DNA from: Diadophis punctatus similis
Lineage: Eukaryota > Chordata > Lepidosauria > Squamata > Dipsadidae
Direction: 5' to 3'
DNA: 64,000 nucleotides
Assembly (NCBI GenBank): GCA_023053685.1
Contig: JALIGW010000032.1
Location: 324,585-388,584 of the forward strand
Shown here: positions 52,908 to 63,524 of the stretch, piece after piece
Numbering within the stretch: position 1 is the stretch's first letter
Layout of the letters: each line of letters starts with the position of its first letter
Translations under genes and position numbers: made by a program
Notes under the pieces: model-generated
The model's input: only the letters and a program-made list of their open reading frames with translations
What the model was told of the DNA's origin: nothing
The model's database searches: none

Positions 52908-53832
52908 TTTATTTATTTATTTATTTATTATTTTATTTAATGGATTTATATGCCGCCCAACTCCCAGGGGACTCTGGGCGGCTCACAACATGTCAATCCA
53001 TTTTCCAATATAAAAAGACACAACAATTTAAAAGCTTCAAAAATTAAAAAGAACATCTCACATTCATAACCAAGGGGGGAGACCCATATCTGGTCTAGTT
53101 GGTCTCACTTTCACCCCGCCTGCCGGAAGAGCCAAGTTTTTATTGCTTTACGGAAGGCCAGCAGGGTGGGGATGGTCCTGATCTCTGGAGGAAGCTGGTT
53201 CCAAAGGGAGGGAGCTCCCACAGAGAAGGCTCTCCCCCTCGGCCCCGCCAACCGGCATTGCTTGGTCGATGGGACCTGGAGGAGACCAACTCTGTGGGCC
53301 CTAACCGGTCGTAGGGAGGTATGCGGCAGGATGCGGTCCCGAAGGTAGCCTGGCCCTGAGCCATGTAGGGCTTTAAAGGTAACGACCAACACCTTAAATT
53401 GGATCCGGAGACTAATGGGCAGCCAATGCAGCTGGCGGAGGATAGGTGTTACGTGGGTGTATCTAGGTACACCCACCACAGCTCGCGCAGCTGCATTTTG
53501 CACCAATTGCAGTTGCCGGACACTCTTCAAGGGTAGCCCCATGTAGAGCGCATTGCAGTAATCCAGCCGGGAGGTGATAAGGGCATGAGTGACTGTGAGA
53601 AGTGCCTCCTTCTCCAAGTAGGGTCGCAATTGGTGCACAAGATGTACCTGTGCAAAGGTCCCCCTAGCCACAGCTGAAAGATGTTGCTCCAATTTTAGCT
53701 GTGGATCTAGGAGGACACCCAAATTGCGAACCCGTTCTGAGGGAGCTAATTTCTCCCCCCCCCCAAGAACCAAGGAGGGACAGTTGATCAAATCCTTAGG
53801 AGGCAGTATCCACAACCACTCAGTCTTGTTAA
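52908..53832 (-). mobile_element. L2-clade LINE, 5'-truncated, open C-terminal frame
   Basis: TTTA tail, 3' untranslated region (GGGACTCTGGGCGGCTCACA), then an open minus-strand frame from FNKTEWLWILPPKD to TWLFRQAG at 53111, the RT C-terminus. Breaks at 53832, after which the frame runs on only by chance through 54388 (poly-Ser/Pro). Confidence 0.9.
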
Positions 53833-54019
53833 AATGAATTTCCATCCATGTCTGATAAGTGAACACAATGAGAAGTTCTAAAAACTTCTGCAGTATGTTC
53901 CAAAAATATTGGGTTTTTTCCCCACTCCTCCATAAATGGTAAGAGCTCCTGTGTTCATGTAGGTACAATCCCATAAAGTGTTCTTGTAAAACCAGATTTA
54001 ATAAAGTGATCTTTGTAAG

Positions 54020-54305
54020 GCTTCCAATAAAAAGAAAGGAGAAGGAGGAGGAGGAGGAGGAGGAGTGGAGGAGGAAAAGGAGAAAAAGTAGGAGGGGGAG
54101 GAGGGAGAGAGAGGAAGAGGAGGAAAAGGAGGAGAAGAGGAAAAGAAGGAAAAGGAGAAGAAAAAGGAGGAGAAAGAGAAGGAGGAGGAGGAGGAGAAGG
54201 AGAAGAGGAGGAGGAGGAGAAGGAGAAGGAGAAGAAGGACAAGGAGGAGGAGAAAGAGAAGGAGAAAAAAGAAAAGGAGGAGAAGGAGAGGAGAAGGTGG
54301 AGAAT
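54020..54305 (+). repeat. (GGA)n/(GAA)n polypurine array
   Basis: 285 bp of purine with GGAGAA, GGAGGA and AAGGAG mixtures, few interruptions. Confidence 0.95.
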
Positions 54306-54795
54306 AAAAAGCAAATCCTAAAACACCTTGGAGAAATCCCTTTGCTCTCCCATTTCAATGGGTTTTGTAAATTAAAGTTTAATTGCAATTTTTATGTGGC
54401 ATTGCAGTGACAGTTTCCTTAGAATTGCTCAGATTCCTTCTCCCTCCAAGTGGGATTTCCTGCCTAGAGTAGCTCTCTGGATCATTTTTATGGACACTGG
54501 GCATATCGTCTCCCACTCTGGTGCCGTATAGACCCAGGTAGGTTCATACATTTTTTAAAAGGGGCTTAGAAGAGAAGCTGGCCCAAGTCCCACAATAATT
54601 GTAGTGGTGCAGTAAATCAAACCTGGGTTGGTAATATTAACCAGAATTCAAAATGGCTTTAAATCCCCTGAGATGAGGCTGGTACAGCAGCAACAAGACA
54701 TATAAATACAAGAACAAGTGTGTGGCTATTGAGAGCAAATAGTTCTCTTCATTAACTCTGGTTGGGAGAAAAAATTAAAAGAAGAGAACATTTTT
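54306..54795. other. No recognisable feature
   Basis: Ordinary complexity, no frame or terminus recognised. Confidence 0.45.
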
Positions 54796-54797
54796 GG

Positions 54798-54860
54798 AGA
54801 ATACTTGCTTTTGTATGAGCAGGGGGTTGGGCTAGAAGACCTCCATGGTCCCTTCCAACT
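54798..54860 (+). mobile_element. CR1 3' terminus, array seed
   Basis: GAGCAGGGGGTTGGGCTAGA, AGACCTCCATGGTCCCTTCC, AACTCTTCTC: the last 60 bp of CR1, passing without a break into TCTTC repeats. Confidence 0.88.
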
Positions 54861-56112
54861 CTTCTCTTCTCTTCTCTTCTCTTCTCTTCTCTTCTCTTCT
54901 CTTCTCTTCTCTTCTCTTCTCTTCTCTTCTCTTCTCTTCTCTTCTCTTCTCCTCTCCTCTCCTCTCCTCTCCTCTCCTCTCCTCTCTTCTCTTCTTCTCT
55001 TCTCTTATTCCACTCCACTCCACTCCATATTTTCTATTCTATTCTATTCTATTCTATTCTATTCTATTCTATTCTATTCTATTCTATTCTATTCTATTCT
55101 ATTCTACTCTACTCTACTCTACTCTACTCTACTCTACTCTACTCCATTCCATTCCATTCCATTCCATTCCATTCCATTCCATTCCATTCCATTCCATATA
55201 TTCTATTCTATTCTATTCTATTCTATTCTATTCTATTCTATTCTATTCTATTCTATTCTATTCTATTCTATTCTATTCCATTCCATTCCATTCCATTCCA
55301 TTCCATTCCATTCCATTACATATTTTCTATTCTATTCTATTCTATTCTATTCTATTCTATTCTATTCTATTCTATTCTATTCTATTCTATTCTATTCTAC
55401 TCTACTCTACTCTACTCTACTCCACTCCACTCCACTCCACTCCACTCCACTCCACTCCATTCCACTCCATTCCATTCCATTCCATTCCATTCCATATTTT
55501 CTATTCTTTCTATTCTATTCTATTCTATTCTATTCTATTCTATTCTATTCTATTCTATTCTATTCTATTCTATTCTATTCTATTCTATTCTATTCTACTC
55601 TACTCTACTCTACTCTACTCCACTCCACTCCACTCCACTCCACTCCACTCCATTCCACTCCATTCCATTCCATTCCATTCCATTCCATTCCATATTTTCT
55701 ATTCTTTCTATTCTATTCTATTCTATTCTATTCTATTCTATTCTATTCTATTCTATTCTATTCTATTCTACTCTACTCTACTCTACTCCACTCCACTCCA
55801 CTCCACTCCACTCCACTCCACTCCACTCCATTCCATTCCATTCCATTCCATTCCATTCCATATTTTCTATTCCATTCCATTCCATTCCATTCCATTCCAT
55901 TCCATTCCATTCCATTCCATTCCATCTATTCTATTCTATTCTATTCTATTCTATTCTATTCTATTCTATTCTATTCTATTCTATTCTATTCTATTCTATT
56001 CCATTCCATCTATTCTATTCCATTCCATTCCATTCCATTCCATTCTATTCTATTCTATTCTATTCTATTCTATTCTATTCTATTCTATTCTATTCTATTC
56101 TATTCCATTCTA
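54861..56112 (+). repeat. Structured pentanucleotide array (CTCTT, ATTCT, ACTCT, ACTCC, ATTCC)
   Basis: 1.25 kb made only of pentamers related by single changes. From 55028 the blocks repeat in a fixed order, ATTCT then ACTCT then ACTCC then ATTCC, each cycle closing with ATATTTT or a variant (about 55024, 55195, 55318, 55492, 55689, 55858). Long frames are artefacts. Confidence 0.97.
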
Positions 56113-56555
56113 TTCCTACAACCTGATATTCATTTATCTAGGCACTTTGTCTATCAGTATTGCACTGGGTTGCACAGCAATGATGACCACGGAATATGGA
56201 AAATCAAGGACATCAGCCTGGCAAACAAATGTAGACTAGTCCGCTCTACTGTGCTCCCCGTAGCTACCTATGGTCGTGAAAGTTGGACCTAAAAAAAGCA
56301 AGATAGGAAAACAGACTCATTCAAGCTGTGCTCCTGGAGAAGGTTCCTGTACATTCCTTGGACAGCAAAGGTGACTAACAAGGAAGTACCCGGAGCGCAT
56401 AACACCATGTATTTCACTAGAAGGCAAAATCACCAAACTGTGTCTCACTTATTTTGGCCATGTCATACAGGGGAATTCACCGGAGAAAGCAATTATGTTT
56501 GGAAGAGTTAGTGGTAAAAGGAAACCAGGCTGCCAATGAACACGGTGGCTGAACA
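56113..56555 (+). mobile_element. RTE/BovB-type LINE C-terminal fragment
   Basis: Frame ending at 56292 gives VRSTVLPVATYGRESWT, then past stops LCSWRRFLYIPWTAKVTNKE and a region comparable to the known RTE C-terminus (YGCESWT...WRRLLRIPWTARRSN). Stops and frameshifts; inactive. Confidence 0.75.
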
Positions 56556-56574
56556 CCATCAAAGCTGGCACCAG

Positions 56575-56757
56575 CCAGAGCATAGAACAACTCAAAGGAA
56601 AGCGTTCTGCGCATGCACAGAGTGTAGAAGAACTCAAATGGTGGCATCCAGGCGGGCGGGGGAAGTGGGCGGGAGAAGCCCCGCGCCGTGACCGCCGCCA
56701 GCTCCATCAGCTCTGCAACGACTGACCGGCCCTTCCGAACCGGCAGCATTTCACCCC
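56575..56757. mobile_element. hAT-type MITE fragment
   Basis: GCGCATGCACAGAGTG, GGCATCCAGGCGGGCGGGGG and terminal GCATTTCACCCCTG resemble the foldback element at 16693. Followed directly by CR1 sequence. Confidence 0.55.
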
Positions 56758-57035
56758 TGTGTCAACTTATTTACCAAAGCACCTGAAGGCAAGACAAGAA
56801 ACAATGGATGGAAACTAATCAAGGAGAGAATCAAGATAGAACTAAGGAGAAACTTCCTGACAGAGAGGACAATTAACCAGTGGAACAGCTTGCCTTCAGA
56901 GGTTGTGGGTGCTTCATCACTGGAGGCTTTTAAGAAAAGACTGGACAACCATCTATCTGAATCTTAAGCAGGAGGTTGAGCAGGGGGTTGGACTACAAGA
57001 CCTCCAAGGTCCCTTCCAGCTCTATTCTGATTGAT
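56758..57035 (+). mobile_element. CR1 LINE 3' part
   Basis: GTCAACTTATTTACCAAAGC, AAACAATGGATGGAAACTAA, CAGTGGAACAGCTTGCCTTC and GGGGGTTGGACTACAAGACC in order. Confidence 0.88.
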
Positions 57036-57116
57036 TGAAATCAGTGGAATGACTTGCCTTCAGAAGTTGTGCATGCTCCAACACCGGAGTTTTTAAAGAA
57101 AAGATTGGACATCCAC

Positions 57117-57184
<68 letters not shown>

Positions 57185-57850
57185 TTTAATTTATTTTTGT
57201 CAAGTACATGTTGGTAATATACATAGATATAACATTGTTTATATACATAAGATGGGTACTGATAAGTGGGAGCATTAGGACAAGGACGGTAGGCACACTG
57301 GTGCACTTATGCACACCTCTTATTGACCTCTTAGGAATCGGGTGAGGTCAACAGTGGACAGTCTTAGGGTAAAGTTTTGGGGGTTTGGTGACGAAACCAC
57401 AGAGTCAGGTAGTGTGTTCCAGGCATTAACCACTCTGTTGCTAAAGTCATATTTTCTACAGTCAAGTTTGGAGCGGTTCACTTTGAGTTTGTATCTGTTA
57501 TGTACTCGTGTATTGTTGTGGTTGAAGCTGAAGTAGTCATTGACAGGAAGGACGTTGTAGCAGATAATTTTATGAGCTATGGTTAGGTCGTGCCGAAGGC
57601 GACGTAGTTCTAAGCTTTCTAAGCCCAGGATTTCAAGTCTGGTTGCGTAAGGTATTCTGTTGCGAGTAGAGGAGTGGAGGACTCTTCTTGTAAAGTATCT
57701 CTGGACACTTTCCAATGTATTTATGTCCGATATGCGGTGTGGGTTCCAGACAGATGAGCTGTATTCACTTGTCTGAAATTATATAGGGTGTCCTGGTTGA
57801 GCACAGGGTTGGACTAGAAGACCTCCAAGTTCCCTTCCAACTCTGTTATT
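57036..57850 (+). mobile_element. Second CR1 3' end, split by a Rex1-like LINE
   Basis: 57036-57118 (GTGGAATGACTTGCCTTCAG to ATTGGACATCCACTT) and 57767-57850 (CACTTGTCTGAAATTATATA to CCTTCCAACTCTGTTA) join into one CR1 end. CACTT is present on both sides of the inserted LINE. Confidence 0.88.
57119..57766 (-). mobile_element. Rex1-like LINE nested in CR1
   Basis: (TTTA)n tail at 57119-57182, 3' end with GGACAAGGACGGTAGGCACA, then a 131-codon minus frame (57320-57715): MESVQRYFTRRVLHS, LGLESLELRRLRHDLTIAHK, YFSFNHNNTRVHNRYKLKVN, FSNRVVNAWNTLPDSVV. Best copy of the family also at 12126, 14948 and 23729. Confidence 0.85.
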
Positions 57851-58340
57851 CCCATCATATATTTTTTTAAAAGAGTCCAAAGTCAAATTGACAAGAAAAT
57901 GAGTCACTCTCAACCGTGTAGAAAATCGCTCTGTTACTCCATCCATAGTTTCTTCAACCCATGATTGAACCAAGGCCCAGCAGTACCCCCTGGTGGTGAA
58001 AGGCAACAACTACAGAAACATAAAAGCCCCATTACCATTAGAGAATTTTTGGCAGCGTGCAACCAATTAAGCCCTCGCTTCTTCCAAATGATGGATCGTA
58101 AGTGTGCCCAGATCCTTAAGCACATTGCAAAATGACAACGCTGCAGCTACACAAAAGGATAGATCAACAGGCCCGGAAGTGTGAATGAGGATCTTTCTTT
58201 GCTTAGTTCGGAGTAAGCTTTGCCAAAATATTGAGAAGTGGCTTGGCTTCTTTTTCACCCAATGTAACTCACTTTCTGTGAAAGCTGCACTCAAGTCAAA
58301 TGAATTGGCAACACCCCCAACTTAAATCTTGATTAGTTGC
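57851..58340. other. No recognisable feature
   Basis: Ordinary complexity, short frames only. Confidence 0.45.
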
Positions 58341-58344
58341 ATTC

Positions 58345-58570
58345 CTGGGTGGACTTCAAAATTTTTAGCAAAGGGGTCCTCTGCCTGGTTGCTGGCTGGG
58401 CATGGCCATGGTGGGCGTGGCCTAGTCCGCCTCCTGCACCACAGCAGGGGTGGTGGTTTGCCCTCCCCGGGCTCCGGAGGCTTTTCTTGAGCCTCCGGGA
58501 GGGTGAAAATGGCCCATTTTTCACCCTCCCCAAGCCTCCATGCGCGCCCTGCACTTACCTACATCCAAAA
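58345..58570. mobile_element. GC-rich non-autonomous DNA element fragment, tentative
   Basis: Internal inverted CCTCCCCGGGCTCC / GAGCCTCCGGGAGGG and GTGAAAATGGCCCATTTTTCAC, similar in style to the interior of the MITE at 25083. Termini not found. Confidence 0.4.
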
Positions 58571-58584
58571 CAGGCCATGTGGGG

Positions 58585-59244
58585 CAGGGGCGGGTCCCTA
58601 ATTTTTTTACTACCACTCTGTGGGCATGGCTTATTTTGTGGGTGTGGCTTGCCGGCCATGTGACCAGGTGGGCGTGGCTTGCTGGTCATATATTAGTTAT
58701 TTCAGAGAGATGTTACTACTATTTTTGCTATTTTATACCTTACATGAAAAGCTTTGCATACAAAGTGTGTGTTACACCATGGCAACACAGCAACCTTTAT
58801 ATGCAGAAAATGCTATAGTTAAAAGACAAGCAAGTCTCATACAGCATTTTTGGTTTCAGTCATGGATTCCTTAGACGAAAATATTGAGCACTGTTAAAAG
58901 AACAGTATCTTTTAACAGTCCTCAATGTTTTCGTCTAAAGAATAACAGTATAAAACTGTATAAAATTAACAGTATAAAAGGTTAAGCTTTCGGAAAATGC
59001 CAACTTTGGGAAGCTTTAGGCAAAAGCAAAGGAAAAGTGTCAAATGCGAGCTTCTTATTATTTTCAAGCGAAGGGACGGGGATAGACTTAATTGTCAGGT
59101 TTCTAGGCATGCGCAGAAGAAATTTTTTTTTAAAAAAATGGCGGCACCCAGGCACCAGCAACCAACCGCACCGGTACTGTGACATCACCAGCGGGCCGCT
59201 ACCGGTGCTATAGAGTGGACCACACCTGTAGGAACCCACCACTG
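58585..59244. mobile_element. hAT-type element (GGTGGGTTCC family, long form) with foreign middle
   Basis: Perfect 8-bp duplication ATGTGGGG (58577-58584, 59245-59252). Left end CAGGGGCGGGTCCCTAATTT and right end GTAGGAACCCACCACTG match 25989-26630. The middle, about 58690-59095, is unrelated and AT-rich with a 30-bp-arm hairpin at 58871-58938. Confidence 0.9.
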
Positions 59245-59449
59245 ATGTGGGGACTCCTGGGAGGGGCGGGGCCAGCCAGGAGTGGGATTTGGGGGTTCTC
59301 CGAACTGCACAGAATCTTAGCTAGAGGTTCTCCTGAACTCCTGCGAACCCCCAGAAGCCCACTCCTGGTTGCATTCAATGATAAGGCACATTGCATGAAG
59401 GGAATTTCAGGCTCAGCCTACGGCATCTTGAGTAGGATGGTTCTTCATT

Positions 59450-59937
59450 TACCGTATGTTTCGGAGTATAAGACGCACCGGAGTATAAGACGCACCTTAG
59501 TTTTTGGGGAAGAAAATAGGGGAAAATAATCTGCCTACCAGGTATTCATCTGGCTAGCGTCCTTAGTCTGGTCAGCTTCAGCACATTATTTTATCCCCTG
59601 GTTAGGACTTAAAAAAACCTTCTTCTGAGAGTAACAATGAAAGAGCCTGCAAGCCAGTAAGAGCTGGGAAGATCGTTAGCACCTGGTTAGGGCTGGAAAA
59701 AACCTTCTTTGGAGCAAGTAGAGCAATGAAAAAAAATTCTGCAAAGACTTAGGGCTGGAAAAACATTCTTTGGAGAGAGTAACAATGAAAAAGCCTGCAA
59801 GGTAAGAGCTGGGAAGATCTGTTAGCACCTAGTTAGGGCTGGAAAAAAAAGCTACATTCGAAGTATAAGACGCACCCAAATTTTCAGCCACTTTTAGGGA
59901 GGAAAAAGGTGCGTCTTATACTCAGAAAAATACAGTA
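59450..59937. mobile_element. MITE with AGTATAAGACGCACC ends and internal tandem repeats
   Basis: Inverted ends of about 30 bp (TACCGTATGTTTCGGAGTAT / TGTATTTTTCTGAGTATAAG as complement), TA at both edges. Interior has about three copies of an 80-bp unit with GGTTAGGGCTGGAAAAA and AGTAACAATGAAA(A/G)AGCC. The end motif is duplicated at the left (two AGTATAAGACGCACC at 59464 and 59482). Confidence 0.85.
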
Positions 59938-60099
59938 ACTTAAATCTATAATTTGAGAACCATCACACTCAAAATGCCACTCAAGGTTTGCAAAGGGCCC
60001 TTTGGATAAAATAGTAACCGTGAAGGATTCAAGGTGGACCCTACAGTCTGTTGGTAGGAGTAGCAAAATACCAACACTACTTTAAATATTATTATAAGT

Positions 60100-60345
60100 A
60101 TCTGCGCCACTATATACTGCCTTGGTAAGACCGCACTTGGAATGCTGCATCCAGTTGTGATCACCATGATACAAAAAAGATGTTGAGACCTTAGAAAGAG
60201 GGCAGGGAAGAGGAACAAATAAAATTTTGGGGGAGTAGGGTGGTGGGTGGAAGCTGAAACATATGAAGAACTATAGCTGAAACTGGGTATGTCTAGACTA
60301 ACAAGAGAAAGACTAGGGGTTACTGGATATTGTACCATTATATCA
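60100..60345 (+). mobile_element. CR1 LINE fragment, decayed
   Basis: CCTTGGTAAGACCGCACTTG, AATGCTGCATCCAGTTGTGA and AAAAGATGTTGAGACC match the LVRPHLEYCIQFW...DVET region. Further motifs are degraded. Confidence 0.8.
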
Positions 60346-60375
60346 TTAATTGATTGAGATCCTCCCTGCCTTATT

Positions 60376-60419
60376 TCCTTCCTTCCTTCCTTCCTTCTTT
60401 CCTCCCTCCCTCCCTCCCG
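60376..60419 (+). repeat. (CTTC)n/(CCTC)n short array
   Basis: 44 bp pyrimidine tract. Confidence 0.9.
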
Positions 60420-60490
60420 AATGCTGGCTGGGGAATTCTGGGAGTTGAAGTCCAGATATCTTCAAGTTGCCAAGGTTGGGAAACACTGCA
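60420..60490. mobile_element. Half of palindromic MITE (CAACTTTAAGAC family)
   Basis: GCTGGCTGGGGAATTCTGGG and AGTTGAAGTCCAGATATCTT, the right half of the element at 26931. Confidence 0.7.
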
Positions 60491-61009
60491 CTAGACCAAA
60501 CTGGCTCTCCTATTATTTTGTTGTTTCCTGTAATTGGCACAGTATGGCTTCATCCTTGGGCTACGTCTCCACCCCAAAAGGCCACCAGGGGGCACTAGAC
60601 CGCAACAGCCATTCTCCTCCTTAAAGGCTGTAAATTTATATTAAATTCGATGCTAGGGGGGGCGGGGCAAGTCACCCTTTACACTTGATCTAATTTGGAA
60701 AACACATGACAAAACAATCGCCCTATGATGCAGAGTTGAATGATGTCACAGGACAGGAAATGCATCCTTGGATAGAAAACCAAGGAGTTTCTCATTAAAG
60801 TAACAACTGAACCTCTATGAGTCATTTCCAGACTCTGCAAGGGTCAACTCTTACAGCATCTTGATGCTTCTGCTGTAAAATTGACTCAGTCCCCTACTCG
60901 GCCCTGTCAGGTTTCCTACGGAAATTTCAATGTACCTTTTGCATATTGTTTGAATCACTTCTTTTACAGGAAACTTTCTGCTTTTTGGGGGGTGTTTTTG
61001 GCCTTGAAA
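60491..61009. other. No recognisable feature
   Basis: No gene or repeat terminus recognised; the open frame from 60881 is carried only by the following CT-rich array. Confidence 0.45.
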
Positions 61010-61735
61010 TCCTTCCTCCCTCCCTCTTCTCCTCCCCCCTCTTTCTCTCCCTCCCTCCTTCTCTCTCTCTTTCTCTTTCTCTTCCTCCCTCTTTCTCTCC
61101 TCCTCCCTCCCTCTCTCTCTTTCCCTCCCTCCCTCTCTCTTTCTCCCTCCCTGTCTTTCTTTCTCTTCCTCTCTCTCTCCCTCCCTCTCTCTTTCTCTCC
61201 CTCCTTCCCTCTATCTTTCTCTTCCTACCTCTCTCTTTTTCTCCTTCCCTTTCTCCCTCTCTCTCTTTCTCTCCTTCCTTCCCTCTCTCTCTTTCTCTCT
61301 CTCTGTCCCTCTCTCTCTTTCTCTCCCTCCTTCCCTCTATCTTTCTCTTCCTACCCCTCTCTCTTTCTCTCCCTCCCTTTCTCCCTCCCTCTCTCTTTCT
61401 CTCCTTCCTTCCCTCTCTCTCTTTTTTTTCTCTCTCTCTGTGTCCCTCTCTCTCTTTCTCTCCCTCCTTCCCTCTATCTTTCTCTTCCTACCTCTCTCTC
61501 TCTTTCTCTCCCTCCCTTTCTCCCCCCCCTCTCTCTCTCTGTCCCGCTCTCTCTTTCTCCCTCTCCCTCTCTCCCTTTCCTGCCCTCCCCCTCTCTCTTT
61601 CTCTCCCTCCTTCGCTCTCCCCTTTCTCTCCCTCCCCCTCCCTCCCTCCCTCCCTCTCTCTATCTCCACCCCACTCTCTCCCCCTTCCCTCTTTCTTTCT
61701 TTCTCTCCCTCCCTCCCTTTCTCTCTCACCACCCG
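61010..61735 (+). repeat. CT-rich polypyrimidine array with internal units
   Basis: 725 bp almost purely pyrimidine. A unit with CCCTCTATCTTTCTCTTCCT recurs at about 61208, 61333 and 61469, so larger units were duplicated. The 329-codon Ser/Leu/Pro frame is an artefact. Confidence 0.95.
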
Positions 61736-62175
61736 ACCATTGAAATAACTACAGCCTACAGGAACAAAATGGAAATTGGTATTCATGAAATTGTGCCATG
61801 TTTTCTAACGTCTATTGACTGCAAGAAATGTACGGGGCCCAAGACTAGGCGTCAAGACAAATTATGCTGATAATTATTATTCCGCCTATAGTTTTATAGG
61901 CCGCTGCACTCCCCATATTAATGAAGGCTGCATGTGGTGAAATCCAAAAGACTAGCTAGAACGGGCGAGAGAACGCTTATTTATATAAAATAAAATGCAT
62001 TAACATGTGTTTGAAACACATTGCACAGTGTTTAACCAAAATGTTTATGGGAGCATTTGTATCTGTCAAATGTTGCTAATTTGAATAGAGGGCTTATTCA
62101 TAGCACCGGAACACTTCCGATATATAATATTTAAAGGCGTGGGGATAGAAACAACAAGAAGGAGATAACAATAGG
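61736..62175. other. No recognisable feature
   Basis: AT-rich unique-looking sequence. Confidence 0.45.
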
Positions 62176-62177
62176 AG

Positions 62178-62380
62178 AGTCAGTTTGGTCTAGTGGGTTA
62201 AGGCACCAAGTTAGAAAGCAGGAGACTGTGAGTTCAAGTCCCGCCTCAGCATGAAATCCAATTGGGTGACTTTGGGCCAATCACCAGGAAATGGTGAGTT
62301 CTAGTTCTGCCTTAGACATGGATGTCAGCTGGGTGACTTTGGGCCTGTAAAGGTCCTAAGGTCCCTTTCAGCTCTATTCT
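62178..62380 (+). mobile_element. tRNA-derived SINE with internally duplicated body
   Basis: GTTTGGTCTAGTGGGTTAAG (A box) and GTGAGTTCAAGTCCCGCC (B box), then ATTGGGTGACTTTGGGCCAA. A second, diverged copy of the B box to GGGTGACTTTGGGCC follows (62296-62347). Ends with AAGGTCCCTTTCAGCTCTAT, a CR1-like terminus. Confidence 0.7.
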
Positions 62381-62439
62381 TCCTTACCATCCTCTCCAAA
62401 ATGGCAGGGCAAGTTACTATCTATAAACAGAGAGCAAAC

Positions 62440-62530
62440 ACCACTCCCTTCTAGCATTGATGATGTTACCTAGTCGGGTAATGAAATGACTGCAAGAAAA
62501 CAACCAACCTCAGAGAGCACCAAGGACCCC
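62440..62530 (+). mobile_element. Penelope-like remnant with hammerhead-like motif
   Basis: TGATGATGTTACCTAGTCGG then GTAATGAAATGACTGCAAG and CTCAGAGAGCACCAAGGAC: same block as 48220-48295. The TTACC...GGTAA stem and GAAA are kept. Confidence 0.55.
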
Positions 62531-62644
62531 ACTGTTGAATTCTGAGCTACAAATATTCTCTTCTATCAATACCTTTTGATACTTTAACAAAGAGAGATAT
62601 TTGGTATCCCTTACCATTCTTGTCACCCTCTCTACATGATATAA

Positions 62645-62704
62645 GGCTTCCTGTTTGAGCAGGGTTTGGACTAGATGACCTCCAAAGTCCCTTCCAACTC
62701 TGTT
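62645..62704 (+). mobile_element. CR1 3' terminus, array seed
   Basis: CTTCCTGTTTGAGCAGGGTT, TGGACTAGATGACCTCCAAA, GTCCCTTCCAACTCTGTT then ATTCT repeats without a gap. Confidence 0.9.
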
Positions 62705-63515
62705 ATTCTATTCTATTCTATTCTATTCTATTCTATTCTATTCTATTCTATTCTATTCTATTGCACTCCACTCCACTCCACTCCATATTTTCTATTCTAT
62801 TCTATTCTATTCTATTCTATTCTATTCTATTCTATTCTATTCTATTCTATTCTATTGCACTCCACTCCACTCCATATTTTCTATTCTATTCTATTCTATT
62901 CTATTCTATTCTATTCTATTCTATTCTATTCTATTCTATTCTATTCTATTCTATTCTATTGCACTCCACTCCACTCCATATTTTCTATTCTATTCTATTC
63001 TATTCTATTCTATTCTATTGCACTCCACTCCACTCCATATTTTCTATTCTATTCTATTCTATTCTGTTCTGTTCTGTTCTGTTCTGTTCTGTTCTGTTCT
63101 GTTCTGTTCTGTTCTGTTCTGTTCTGTTCTGTTCTGTTCTGTTCCGTTCCGTTCCGTTCCGTTCCAAATCCATTCCATTCCATTCCATATTTTCTTTTCT
63201 TTTCTTTTCTTTTCTTTTCTTTTCTTTTCTTTTCTTTTCTTTTCTTTTCTATTCTATTCTATTCTATTCTATTCTATTCTATTCTATTCTATTCTATTCT
63301 ATTCCATTCCATTCCATTCCATTCCATTCCATTCCATATTTTCTATTGTATTGTATTGTATTGTATTGTATTGTATTGTATTGTATTGTATTGTATTGTA
63401 TTGTATTGTATTGTATTCTTTTCTTTTCTATTCTATTCTATTCTATTCTATTCTATTCTATTCTATTCTATTCTATTCTATTCTATTCTATTCTATTCCA
63501 TTTCATTCTAGGAAT
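62705..63515 (+). repeat. Structured pentanucleotide array (ATTCT, ACTCC, GTTCT, TTTCT, ATTCC, ATTGT)
   Basis: 0.8 kb of pentamers. Early cycles are ATTCT blocks closed by TTGCACTCCACTCCACTCCA and TATTTT (62785, 62872, 62978, 63035). Later cycles replace the core with GTTCT (63065-63145), TTTCT (63192-63250) and ATTGT (63345-63415), again closed by CCATTCCATATTTT. Confidence 0.97.
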
Positions 63516-63524
63516 AGAATTTCT

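Noticed and set aside
53111..54388. 425-codon minus frame as one protein
   Set aside because: Only the part below 53832 is L2 reverse transcriptase; the rest is chance reading through a GGA array and flank.
54805..56292. 495-codon frame
   Set aside because: A translation of pentamer repeats that happens to run into RTE sequence at its end; not a gene.
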